Shown here in pieces: positions 17,290 through 24,617 of a DNA stretch of 64,000 nucleotides. A program made the position numbers and the translations under genes. The notes below the pieces were generated by a model. The model saw only the letters and a program-made list of their open reading frames with translations. It had not been told where the DNA came from and made no database searches. Source of the stretch: Streptomyces dengpaensis (GTDB lineage: Bacteria > Actinomycetota > Actinomycetes > Streptomycetales > Streptomycetaceae); contig NZ_CP026652.1 in the NCBI RefSeq assembly GCF_002946835.1, forward strand, positions 3,038,001 through 3,102,000. The letters are read 5' to 3'. The first letter of the stretch is position 1, and every line of letters begins with the position of its first letter.

Positions 17290-18093
17290 ATGGCCGACAC
17301 CGTGCTCTACGAGGTGAACGACGGACTCGCGACGATCACGCTGAACCGCCCCGAGGCGATGAACGCGATGGACATCGCGACCAAGGTCGCCTTCCGGGAC
17401 GCGGCCCAGGCGGCCGCGGCGGACGGGGACGTACGGGCCATCCTGCTCACCGCCGCCGGGGACCGGGCCTTCTGTGTGGGGCAGGACCTCAAGGAGCACA
17501 TCCGGCTCCTGGCCGACGAGAAGCAGTCCGGTTCCGGCCGCACGATGAGCACCGTGCGCGAGCACTACAACCCCATCGTGCGGGCCCTGACCGGCGCCGC
17601 GAAGCCCGTGGTCGCCGCGGTGAACGGCGTCGCGGCCGGAGCGGGCTTCGGCTTCGCCCTCGCCGCTGACTACCGGATCGTCGCGGACACCGCCGCCTTC
17701 AACACGTCCTTCGCCGGGGTCGCGCTAACCGCCGACTCCGGGATCTCCTGGACGCTGCCCCGGGTCATCGGGCCCAGCCGCGCCGCCGACCTGCTGCTCT
17801 TCCCGCGCAGCATCACCGCCCAGGAGGCGTACGAGCTGGGGATCGCGAACCGGCTCGTCCCCTCCGCCGAGTTGCGCAGCGAGGCGGAGAAGGTGGCACG
17901 GGCGCTGGCAGAGGGGCCGACGCTGGCGTACGCGGCCCTCAAGGAGTCCCTCGCCTACTCTCTCTCCCACTCCTTGGACGAGTCCCTGGAGAAAGAGGAC
18001 GAGCTTCAGGCGCGGGCGGGGGGCTCAGAAGACCACACGATCGCTGTGCAGGCGTTCGTGAACAAGGAGAAGCCCAAGTACCTGGGGCGGTGA
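17290..18093 (+). CDS. Enoyl-CoA hydratase/isomerase family protein
   Basis: A 267-residue crotonase-fold protein. The CoA oxyanion-hole strands are visible: FCVGQDLKEH at about residue 62 and VNGVAAGAGFGFALAADYRI at about 113-132 (shown in parts: AAGAGFGFALA). The position usually occupied by the second catalytic Glu carries Asp in LTADSGISW, as in PaaG-like isomerases. Expected chemistry is hydration or isomerisation of an enoyl-CoA in fatty-acid or aromatic catabolism; the substrate cannot be named. The ATG has GAGGGG upstream. It is monocistronic and convergent with tag. Confidence 0.85.
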   Translation: MADTVLYEVNDGLATITLNRPEAMNAMDIATKVAFRDAAQAAAADGDVRAILLTAAGDRAFCVGQDLKEHIRLLADEKQSGSGRTMSTVREHYNPIVRALTGAAKPVVAAVNGVAAGAGFGFALAADYRIVADTAAFNTSFAGVALTADSGISWTLPRVIGPSRAADLLLFPRSITAQEAYELGIANRLVPSAELRSEAEKVARALAEGPTLAYAALKESLAYSLSHSLDESLEKEDELQARAGGSEDHTIAVQAFVNKEKPKYLGR

Positions 18094-18164
18094 CGGTTCG
18101 CGGGAACTGCGGGCCGCCTGTGGCTTGTCGCGCAGTTCTCCGCGCCCCTCATCGGGCGCTCCCG
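18094..18164. repeat. Streptomyces-type intergenic repeat-like sequence
   Basis: A GC-rich stretch with a GAACTGCG...CGCAGTTC inverted repeat (TTGTCGCGCAGTTCTCCGCG). This sequence type is abundant between Streptomyces genes, from memory. It fills the gap between the convergent hydratase and tag genes and could terminate both. Confidence 0.4.
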
Positions 18165-18746
18165 TTACCGCGCGCTTCGAAACCCGCAGTCCTCCAAGTG
18201 GTCGTTCACCAAGCCGCACGCCTGCATCAAGGCGTACGCCGTCGTCGGGCCCACGAAGCGGATGCCGCGCTTCTTGAGCGCCTTGGAGAGGGCCGTCGAC
18301 TCGTCCGTCACGGCCGGGACGTCGGCCAGGCGCTTCGGGGCCGGGCGCGAGGCCGGATCGGGGGCGAAGGACCAGATCAGCTCGTCGAGCTCGCCCGGCG
18401 ACCAGTCGGCCAGCACGCGCGCGTTGGCCACCGTCGCCTCGATCTTGGCGCGGTTGCGGATGATGCCCGGGTCGGCGAGCAGACGCTCCTTGTCGGCGTC
18501 CGTGAAGGTCGCGACCTTGGCGATCTGGAAGTCGGCGAAGGCGGCGCGGAAGCCCGTGCGACGGCGCAGGATCGTGATCCAGGACAGGCCCGACTGGAAG
18601 GCCTCCAGGCAGAGCCTTTCGTACAGCGCGTCGTCGCCGCGGACCGGGCGGCCCCACTCCTCGTCGTGGTACGCCACATAGTCTTCGGCCGACAGCGCCC
18701 AGAGGCAGCGCCGCGTGCCGTCGGGCCCGGCCATTGCTTCACTCAC
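18165..18746 (-). CDS. tag: DNA-3-methyladenine glycosylase I
   Basis: A 193-residue Tag-type base-excision glycosylase that removes 3-methyladenine from alkylated DNA. Conserved features are RRCLWA and YHDEEWGRP at the N terminus, FQSGLSWITIL in the helix-hairpin-helix region and FVGPTTAYALMQACGLVNDH near the C terminus, which supply the zinc-snap Cys and His residues. Length is normal. Its start overlaps the stop of the DivIVA-like gene by 4 bp (ATGA), so the two are coupled. From memory the M. tuberculosis pair is Rv1209-Rv1210. Confidence 0.92.
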   Translation of the reverse strand: MSEAMAGPDGTRRCLWALSAEDYVAYHDEEWGRPVRGDDALYERLCLEAFQSGLSWITILRRRTGFRAAFADFQIAKVATFTDADKERLLADPGIIRNRAKIEATVANARVLADWSPGELDELIWSFAPDPASRPAPKRLADVPAVTDESTALSKALKKRGIRFVGPTTAYALMQACGLVNDHLEDCGFRSAR

Positions 18747-19093
18747 CGCTGGTCCTCCTCGGTCGGCTTCCGCAGCGAAGCGGCGGCGCTCGCGCGGGCA
18801 CCGGCGAGCGCGGCCTCCAGGTCGGCGATCCGGGCGTCCCGCTCGGCGATCTCGGCGCCGAGACGGCCCAGCGCGTCATCGACGTCCGCCATGCGGTAGC
18901 CGCGTACGACGACGGGGAAGCGCAGCGCCTCCACGTCCTCCCGGTTCACCGGCCGGTCGTACGGCAGCGCGTCCACCAGCCGCTCGGGCACGGCCTCGGG
19001 AAGGGGGGCGCCCTCGCCGCCGCCCACCACGGACAGTGTCACCGCGGCGACCACGACGGCGAGCGCGACGACCAGGAACAAGAACATGAACAT
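18743..19093 (-). CDS. Small membrane protein with DivIVA-like segment
   Basis: A 116-residue protein. One N-terminal membrane helix (MFMFLFLVVALAVVV) precedes a basic-acidic linker, then a DivIVA-type N-terminal motif (GYRMADVDDALGRL) and a coiled coil rich in Ala and Glu. It probably localises to curved membrane or associates with polar growth proteins; that is inference from the motif. The ATG at 19093 has GGGGAC about 9 nt upstream. It overlaps tag by 4 bp and is divergent from the folP-like gene. Confidence 0.82.
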   Translation of the reverse strand: MFMFLFLVVALAVVVAAVTLSVVGGGEGAPLPEAVPERLVDALPYDRPVNREDVEALRFPVVVRGYRMADVDDALGRLGAEIAERDARIADLEAALAGARASAAASLRKPTEEDQR

Positions 19094-19204
19094 CGCTGAG
19101 GTCCCCACGCTCTGGTGCCGACGCGCGGTGCGCCGGCGCGGAAGTACGGAAGCTGCCTGATGCTGAAAGTGTCAGGTCCGATCGTGCCATGCGAGTCTGA
19201 CAGT

Positions 19205-19250
19205 TAAGGTCGCAGGCGGCTGATCAGTAAGGTCACAGGCGGCTGATCAG
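19205..19250. repeat. Two tandem 23-bp units in the folP leader
   Basis: Units 19205-19227 and 19228-19250 differ at one base (AAGGTCGCAGG versus AAGGTCACAGG); a third partial copy of the AGGTCACAGG part forms the ribosome-binding region just before the start at 19279. Each unit carries TGATCA. Confidence 0.7.
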
Positions 19251-19278
19251 CGGGACTTACTAAGAGAGGTCACAGGGG

Positions 19279-20139
19279 ATGCTCAGGCTCGGCAAGCGTG
19301 AATTCGAACCGCACGAGCCGGTGATCATGGCGATCGTGAACCGGACTCCTGACTCCTTCTACGACCAGGGGGCCACCTTCCACGACGAGCCGGCGCTCGC
19401 GCGCGTGGAGCGCGCGGTGGCGGAGGGTGCCGCCATCGTCGACATCGGTGGGGTCAAGGCCGGGCCGGGCGAAGAGGTGACCGCCGAGGAGGAGGCGCGC
19501 CGTACGGTCGGCTTCGTCGCCGAGGTGCGCCGGCGCTTCCCCGACGTCATCATCAGCGTCGACACCTGGCGTCACGAGGTCGGCGAGGCCGTGTGCGAAG
19601 CCGGGGCGGATCTTCTCAACGACGCCTGGGGCGGAGTCGATCCGCGGCTCGCGGAGGTGGCCGCGCGGTATGGGGTGGGGCTGGTGTGCACCCACGCCGG
19701 CGGGGCCGAGCCGCGTACGCGTCCGCACCGGATCGCGTACGACGATGTCATGGCCGACATCCTGCGGGTGACGCTGGGGCTGGCCGAGCGTGCGGTGGCC
19801 TTGGGGGTGCCGGGTGAGTCCGTGCTCATCGACCCTGGGCACGACTTCGGGAAGAACACGCGGCACAGTCTGGAGGCGACGCGACGGCTCGGGGAGATGG
19901 TTGAGACGGGGTGGCCCGTGCTCGTCTCCCTCTCCAACAAGGACTTCGTCGGCGAGACGCTCGACAAGCCGGTGAAGGAGCGGGTGGTGGGGACGCTGGC
20001 GACGACCGCCGTCTCGGCGTGGCTCGGTGCCCAGGTCTACCGCGTCCACGAAGTCGCGGAGACGCGGCAGGTGCTGGACATGGTGGCGTCCATTGCCGGG
20101 CACCGGCCACCGGCTGTCGCACGGCGGGGGCTGGCGTAG
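19279..20139 (+). CDS. Dihydropteroate synthase homologue, FolP2 type
   Basis: A 286-residue TIM-barrel protein of the dihydropteroate synthase family. NRTPDSF and IDPGHDFGKN are intact, but the second loop reads GGVKAGPG where functional enzymes have GGESTRPG. This is the FolP2 pattern; in mycobacteria FolP2 does not complement folP and has an unknown role, so folate synthesis should not be assumed. The ATG at 19279 follows AGGTCACAGGGG. It is divergent from the DivIVA-like gene, whereas from memory folP2 of M. tuberculosis runs with its neighbours. Confidence 0.85.
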   Translation: MLRLGKREFEPHEPVIMAIVNRTPDSFYDQGATFHDEPALARVERAVAEGAAIVDIGGVKAGPGEEVTAEEEARRTVGFVAEVRRRFPDVIISVDTWRHEVGEAVCEAGADLLNDAWGGVDPRLAEVAARYGVGLVCTHAGGAEPRTRPHRIAYDDVMADILRVTLGLAERAVALGVPGESVLIDPGHDFGKNTRHSLEATRRLGEMVETGWPVLVSLSNKDFVGETLDKPVKERVVGTLATTAVSAWLGAQVYRVHEVAETRQVLDMVASIAGHRPPAVARRGLA

Positions 20140-20143
20140 AGGG

Positions 20144-20251
20144 GTTTTTCGCCCCCTCCGCCCCTACCCGTCCCGACCTGGGCCCGCGGCGGAGCCGCTG
20201 ACGGATGCAGCGCCCCAGACCCCGCTCCTCAAACGCCGGAGGGGCTGATTC
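20144..20251 (+). repeat. Dispersed repeat family A, copy 2
   Basis: Begins GGTTTTTCGCCCCCTCCGCC and ends CTCAAACGCCGGAGGGGCTGA. It fills the gap between the folP-like stop and the LOG stop, touching the latter. Confidence 0.75.
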
Positions 20252-21016
20252 TCAGCCGTCCCTGCCCGCCTCCTTCGAGACCAGGGCCACCGCCTCTTCC
20301 ACGTCGTCCGTCAGGTGGAACAGGAGGAGGTCCTTCTCGGAGGCCTTGCCCTGGGCGATCACGGTGTTCTTGAGCCAGTCGACGAGACCGCCCCAGTACG
20401 CCGTGTCGAACAGGACGATGGGGAAGCGGGTGACCTTCTGGGTCTGGACGAGGGTGAGCGCCTCGAAGAGTTCGTCGAGGGTTCCGAGGCCGCCCGGCAG
20501 GACGACGAAACCCTGCGCGTACTTGACGAACATCATCTTGCGGACGAAGAAGTACCGGAAGTTGAGGCCGATGTCGACGTAGGGGTTGAGGCCCTGCTCG
20601 AACGGGAGCTCGATGCCGAGGCCGACGGAGATGCCGTTCGCCTCGCAGGCGCCCTTGTTGGCGGCCTCCATGGCGCCCGGCCCGCCGCCGGTGATCACGG
20701 CGAAGCCGGCCTCGACCAGGCCCCGCCCGAGGGCGACTCCCGTCTTGTACTCGGGTGAGTCCACCGGCGTACGGGAGGACCCGAAGACACTGATGGCGGG
20801 AGGGAGTTCGGCGAGCGTGCCGAAGCCTTCGATGAACTCCGACTGGATGCGCAGCACTCGCCAGGGGTCGGTGTGCACCCAGTCGGAAGGGCCGCCCGCG
20901 TCCAGGAGGCGTTGGTCCGTGGTGCTCGCCTGCACCTGACTCCGCCTGCGCAGCACCGGCCCGAGCCGCTGCTCCTCGGGTGGCACCTTCTCGCCCTCGG
21001 GGTTGCCAGTGGCCAT
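20252..21016 (-). CDS. LOG family protein (TIGR00730 Rossmann fold)
   Basis: A 254-residue protein of the lysine-decarboxylase-like LOG family, which hydrolyses cytokinin nucleotide 5'-monophosphates or other nucleotide ribosides. Both family signatures are present: GGGPGAMEAAN at about residue 116 and PGGLGTLDELFE at about 180. The ATG at 21016 has GGAGGGAG upstream and gives the usual length; an in-frame start at 21148 adds 44 unconserved residues. It lies near dapE, the same neighbourhood as Rv1205/Rv1202 in M. tuberculosis. The physiological substrate in Streptomyces is not known. Confidence 0.88.
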   Translation of the reverse strand: MATGNPEGEKVPPEEQRLGPVLRRRSQVQASTTDQRLLDAGGPSDWVHTDPWRVLRIQSEFIEGFGTLAELPPAISVFGSSRTPVDSPEYKTGVALGRGLVEAGFAVITGGGPGAMEAANKGACEANGISVGLGIELPFEQGLNPYVDIGLNFRYFFVRKMMFVKYAQGFVVLPGGLGTLDELFEALTLVQTQKVTRFPIVLFDTAYWGGLVDWLKNTVIAQGKASEKDLLLFHLTDDVEEAVALVSKEAGRDG

Positions 21017-21152
21017 GTCCGCTCCCTCCACTTGCGGGTGGTTCCACCCCAGCGTAGATCCACGCGGGTTACGGAGGGGGGACGTAAATATGTCCGCCGC
21101 GCACTGCCCGGGCCGGACGCTCGCGCTCGCGCTCGGCGGGAGGTTCACGGGT

Positions 21153-22232
21153 TCACGAGGTCAGCCAGGCGCGCAGCCGCTCCTCGCCCGCGAGGATCTT
21201 CGCCGTCTCCACGCGCTCGTCGCGCTTGTGCGCCAAATGCGGGTTGCCCGGACCGTAGTTGACCGCCGGGATGCCGAGCCCGCTGAAGCGGGATACGTCC
21301 GTCCAGCCGTACTTGGGCTGCGGGGTGCCGCCGACCGCCTCGATGAAGGCGGCGGCCGCCGGGTGGGAGAAGCCGGGGAGGGCCCCGCCGCTGTGGTCGT
21401 CGACCACGAACTCCTCGACTCCGCAGTCCGCGAAGGCCTCGCGGACGTGCGCGATCGCCTCCTCCTCGGACCGGTCCGGCGCATAGCGGAAGTTGACCGT
21501 CACCACGCACTCGTCGGGGATCACGTTTCCGGCCACCCCACCCGAAATACCGACCGCGTTCAGGCCCTCGCGGTACTCCAGGCCGTCGATCACCGGGTAG
21601 CGGGGCACGTACGAGGCCAGGCGCGCCAGGATCGGGGCCGCCGCGTGGATCGCGTTCGAGCCCATCCAGCCGCGGGCGGAGTGGGCACGCTCGCCCTTCG
21701 TCTTCAGCAGCACCCGCAGCGTGCCCTGGCAGCCGCCCTCGACCTGACCGTCCGAAGGCTCCAAGAGGACCGCGAAGTCACCCTCTAGCCACTCGGGGTG
21801 GACGTCGGCCACATGCTTCAGACCGTTCAGGTGTGCCGCGACCTCTTCGTTGTCGTAGAAGACGAAGGTGAGGTCACGGTTAGGGGCCCGCACCGTGGCC
21901 GCGATGCGGAGCTGGACCGCCACGCCGGCCTTCATGTCGCAGGTGCCGCAGCCCCACAGGACGCCGTCCTCGTCGAGGCGGGAGGGGACGTTGTCGGCGA
22001 TGGGCACGGTGTCGATGTGGCCGGCGAGGATGACGCGCTCGGCGCGGCCCAGATTCGTCCGCGCCACGACGTTGTTGCCGTACCGGTCGACCGTCAGATG
22101 CGGCAGGGCGCGCAGGGCGGCCTCGACGGCGTCGGCGAGCGGCTTCTCGCTGCCGCTCTCCGAAGGGAAGTCGACGAGCTGCGCGGTGAGCTCGGCAGCG
22201 TCCAGGGTGAGGTCAATCGGGGTGTCGGCCAT
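21153..22232 (-). CDS. dapE: Succinyl-diaminopimelate desuccinylase
   Basis: A 359-residue M20-family metallohydrolase that removes succinate from N-succinyl-LL-diaminopimelate in lysine and peptidoglycan precursor synthesis. Zinc-ligand motifs are visible: LAGHIDTVP (about residue 66), CGTCDMKAG (about 99) and YDNEEVAAH (about 134). The ATG at 22232 has no Shine-Dalgarno but TAGGGT ends 7 nt upstream, suggesting a leaderless mRNA. The transaminase of the same pathway (dapC) lies 2.4 kb away on the same strand. Confidence 0.93.
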   Translation of the reverse strand: MADTPIDLTLDAAELTAQLVDFPSESGSEKPLADAVEAALRALPHLTVDRYGNNVVARTNLGRAERVILAGHIDTVPIADNVPSRLDEDGVLWGCGTCDMKAGVAVQLRIAATVRAPNRDLTFVFYDNEEVAAHLNGLKHVADVHPEWLEGDFAVLLEPSDGQVEGGCQGTLRVLLKTKGERAHSARGWMGSNAIHAAAPILARLASYVPRYPVIDGLEYREGLNAVGISGGVAGNVIPDECVVTVNFRYAPDRSEEEAIAHVREAFADCGVEEFVVDDHSGGALPGFSHPAAAAFIEAVGGTPQPKYGWTDVSRFSGLGIPAVNYGPGNPHLAHKRDERVETAKILAGEERLRAWLTS

Positions 22233-22481
22233 GCCGTCGACCCTAGGGCCTGTCCTGCGGGTCGTGCCAACGACGCGGACGGGGGCCGACCGCTCCTCCC
22301 CCTTCCCCGGTCGCTCCCCGGTCCCGTGCAGCGCAGCCGTTCCCGTCGGGCGCCGTCGGGTTCCGTCCATGGGTCAATTTCCCGAATGTTCCGGATATCC
22401 CGGACACCTCGAGTGTCGAGGATGTTCCGCGTGATAGCTCTGTTGTTCACAACCTCACACCCCGCCGACAGAGGGCTCCAG

Positions 22482-22487
22482 TACCTT
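22482..22487 (+). promoter_or_regulatory. Putative -10 element for a leaderless transcript
   Basis: TACCTT ends exactly 7 nt before the GTG at 22495; no ribosome site is present. Confidence 0.4.
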
Positions 22488-22494
22488 GTACGTC

Positions 22495-23490
22495 GTGTCA
22501 GAGCCGTCCCCCACTCCCGTCCGGCGTGGCCGCCTCCTCCGTCTCGGGGCGGCCTTCGTGGTCCTGCTCGCGGTCGCGGGCTATCTCGCCGTGCAGTACC
22601 TCACGGAAGGCACCGGCGTGCCCAGGTGCACGGTCGTCTCGGGCAAGGGCGACGGGGCGTCGTACGAGTTCACACCGGAGCAGGCGGTGAACGCGGCGAC
22701 GATCTCGGCGGTCGGCACCTCCCGCGGTATGCCCGAGCGCGCCGTGACCATCGCTCTCGCGACCGCCCTCCAGGAGTCGGCGCTGCGCAACATCAAGCAC
22801 GGCGACCGTGACTCGCTCGGCCTGTTCCAACAGCGGCCCTCGCAGGGCTGGGGGACGCCGAAGCAGATCATGGACCCGACGTACGCGGCGAACATCTTCT
22901 ACGAGCACCTGGCCAAGGTGCCGGGCTATTCGCGGCTGCCGCTCACCGTCGCCGCCCAGCGCGTGCAGCGCAGCGGCTTTCCGCAGGCGTACGCGAAGCA
23001 CGAGCCGGACGCCACGCTGCTCGCCGCCGCCCTGACCGGCCGCGCGGCGGCCACGCTGACCTGCGAGGGGCGCCCCGACGCGACCCCGGCGGGCGGTACG
23101 GACTCGGTGCGGGCCGCGCTGGTACGGGACTTCGGGCGCGAGGTGCTGCAGGAGGCGGGAGCCGCCGTGGGCGCCCAGGGCGCTGAGGGCGCCTCTGCCG
23201 CGGCGTCCGCCTCGACCGCGGCCTCGCCCTCCCCGAGCGGGGCGAGCCGGACCGTGACCGTCCCCGTGCGCGAGGACTCCACCGCCAAGACCGGCGTACG
23301 GCAGCGGGGTTGGGAGCTCGCACACTGGGCCGTGGCCAACTCCTCGGCGCTGCACATCGAGCGGGTGTCGTACGCGGGGCGGCAGTGGACCGCCGGGAGC
23401 GCCGGCAGCGGGTGGCGCACGTCCGACGCGAAGGGGGGCTCGGCCGCGGGGGAGTCCGCCGCCGAGGTCCGCATCGTCACCGGCCAGTAG
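22495..23490 (+). CDS. Membrane-anchored lysozyme-like domain protein
   Basis: A 331-residue protein with a cytoplasmic N terminus, one membrane segment (about residues 15-36) and an extracytoplasmic part. That part contains ALATALQESALRNIKHGDRDSLGLFQQRPSQGWG (quoted in parts: ALQESALRN, SLGLFQQRPSQGWG), which resembles the catalytic-Glu and following region of soluble lytic transglycosylase or lysozyme folds. The C terminus is Ala/Ser-rich with a short beta-rich end. Such proteins are often labelled heavy-metal transporter in Streptomyces, with no support in the sequence. GTG at 22495 chosen for the leaderless layout. A perfect hairpin follows. Confidence 0.72.
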   Translation: MSEPSPTPVRRGRLLRLGAAFVVLLAVAGYLAVQYLTEGTGVPRCTVVSGKGDGASYEFTPEQAVNAATISAVGTSRGMPERAVTIALATALQESALRNIKHGDRDSLGLFQQRPSQGWGTPKQIMDPTYAANIFYEHLAKVPGYSRLPLTVAAQRVQRSGFPQAYAKHEPDATLLAAALTGRAAATLTCEGRPDATPAGGTDSVRAALVRDFGREVLQEAGAAVGAQGAEGASAAASASTAASPSPSGASRTVTVPVREDSTAKTGVRQRGWELAHWAVANSSALHIERVSYAGRQWTAGSAGSGWRTSDAKGGSAAGESAAEVRIVTGQ

Positions 23491-23547
23491 AAGTCCGCGT
23501 CGCCGCTGGACAGGACAGGTCCGAATCGTCACCGGGCAGCAGTACGG

Positions 23548-23571
23548 GGCCTCACCCGTGAGGGTGAGGCC
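23548..23571 (+). terminator. Terminator after the lysozyme-like gene
   Basis: A perfect 10-bp stem (GGCCTCACCC / GGGTGAGGCC) with a GTGA loop, 57 bp after the stop codon. Confidence 0.75.
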
Positions 23572-23904
23572 GATCGCGCCGGGGTCGACGATGTGCGCAG
23601 GTTTTCGCGCGGTCACCCTCACCTCCGTCGAATCCCTTGAAAACCAAGGGCCGTAAGGATTCGGCAGACTTTCCGACTGGGTGTTTTTTGCCCGCTTTTA
23701 TCCGCAGCTGATAATGCGACGCATTACCAACTCTTTACGTCGGGCCACCGCAACCTTCGCGGGCTTCGAGCGGTAGTCACTGCGTCCGAGCCCGGAACGA
23801 TCACCGACGACGATCGACAGTCGGTGACGATCGGTCGGCAGCCAGCCGGTCAACTCCTGGGCACGGTCGGACACTTCAACGTTCTCTCCCGTCTAAGGAG
23901 CATC
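23572..23904 (+). promoter_or_regulatory. Promoter region of the small secreted protein gene, with a 15-bp palindrome
   Basis: This unusually AT-rich stretch (about 23680-23735) contains the perfect palindrome TAATGCG-A-CGCATTA at 23712-23726, about 180 bp before the start codon. It has the look of an operator or of a -10 region bound by a dimeric regulator. No gene is seen in the region. Confidence 0.5.
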
Positions 23905-24351
23905 ATGTCCCTCCCCCTGACCCGCCGGATCGCCCGTGCCGCGCTGCTCATCGCAGCGGGAGCGGCGCCCGTGGTCGGTGCGGCCGGCTCCGCCGGAGCG
24001 GCGACCGCGCTGCCGGCCACCCCCAACCTCGGCGGGCTGACCGCCCTGGACGGGGCGCAGGTCGGCAACACGGTCGACGGTGCGACGCAGAACGTCACCG
24101 GGCTCGCGGGCACGGCCGGCGGAAACGCTGTCAAGAAGGCGGTGCCGGCCGCGGGCAAGACCGGTGGCAAGGTCGCCAAGACGGCGACGCCGGCCGCGCA
24201 GAAGGCGGCCGGGGATGCGGCGGGGGAGGCCGGGGGTCTGCTGGGTGACACCGCGAAGACCGCCACGGGTGGTGGTCTTCCGACGGACGCCGTCACCCAA
24301 AGGGGGCTTCCGGCCGACCAGCTGCCGCTGAAGGGTCTGCCGCTTGGCTGA
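23905..24351 (+). CDS. Small secreted Ala/Gly-rich protein
   Basis: A 148-residue protein with a clear Sec signal peptide (RRIARAALLIAAGAAP, cleavage expected after AGSAGA at about residue 33) and a low-complexity mature part rich in Ala, Gly, Lys and Thr (GGNAVKKAVPAAGKTGGK) ending in LPADQLPLKGLPLG. The ATG at 23905 has TAAGGAG upstream. There are no Cys residues and no catalytic motif. It resembles the short cell-surface proteins common in Streptomyces; function unknown. A perfect 14-bp hairpin follows the stop. Confidence 0.8.
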   Translation: MSLPLTRRIARAALLIAAGAAPVVGAAGSAGAATALPATPNLGGLTALDGAQVGNTVDGATQNVTGLAGTAGGNAVKKAVPAAGKTGGKVAKTATPAAQKAAGDAAGEAGGLLGDTAKTATGGGLPTDAVTQRGLPADQLPLKGLPLG

Positions 24352-24389
24352 CGCCGCCGCCCCGCTGACGCCGCGTCGGTACGGCGACC

Positions 24390-24421
24390 GGGGGTCCAGG
24401 GAAGGTGTTCCCTGGACCCCC
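24390..24421 (+). terminator. Terminator after the small secreted protein gene
   Basis: A perfect 14-bp stem (24390-24403 and 24408-24421), GGTG loop, 38 bp after the stop codon and followed by GTTTGG. Confidence 0.8.
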
Positions 24422-24467
24422 GTTTGGCTGGCCCCCCCGGCTGGGGCTGGCCCCGTTTACACCGCAC

Positions 24468-24564
24468 CCGGCACTGCAGGCTGTGCCCACCCTCCCCCAC
24501 TCTCGGCTTCGCTCGAGCGGGGGGACCCCCATCGCCCTGCGGAACGACCGCCCACAGCGGTACC
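24468..24564 (-). repeat. Dispersed repeat family B, copy 2
   Basis: Reverse-complement copy of 9867-9957 (CTGCAGGCTGTGCCCACCCT ... GGAACGACCGCCCACAG). It sits behind the dapC stop codon and its end nearest dapC is amplified as a tandem 27-mer. Confidence 0.75.
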
Positions 24565-24617
24565 TGCGGAACGACTGCCCACAGCGGTACCTGCGGAACG
24601 ACTGCCCACAGTGGTCA
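24538..24617 (-). repeat. Three tandem 27-bp units at the 3' end of dapC
   Basis: Units 24538-24564, 24565-24591 and 24592-24617. The first two differ at one base (GACCGC / GACTGC); the third diverges at its end and contains the dapC stop codon (24615-24617). They are an expansion of the terminal part of repeat B; no spacers, so not a CRISPR. Confidence 0.85.

Noticed and set aside
22495..23490. Heavy-metal transporter annotation
   Set aside because: One membrane segment only and no metal motif.
24538..24617. CRISPR array
   Set aside because: Only three contiguous 27-bp units, no spacers.
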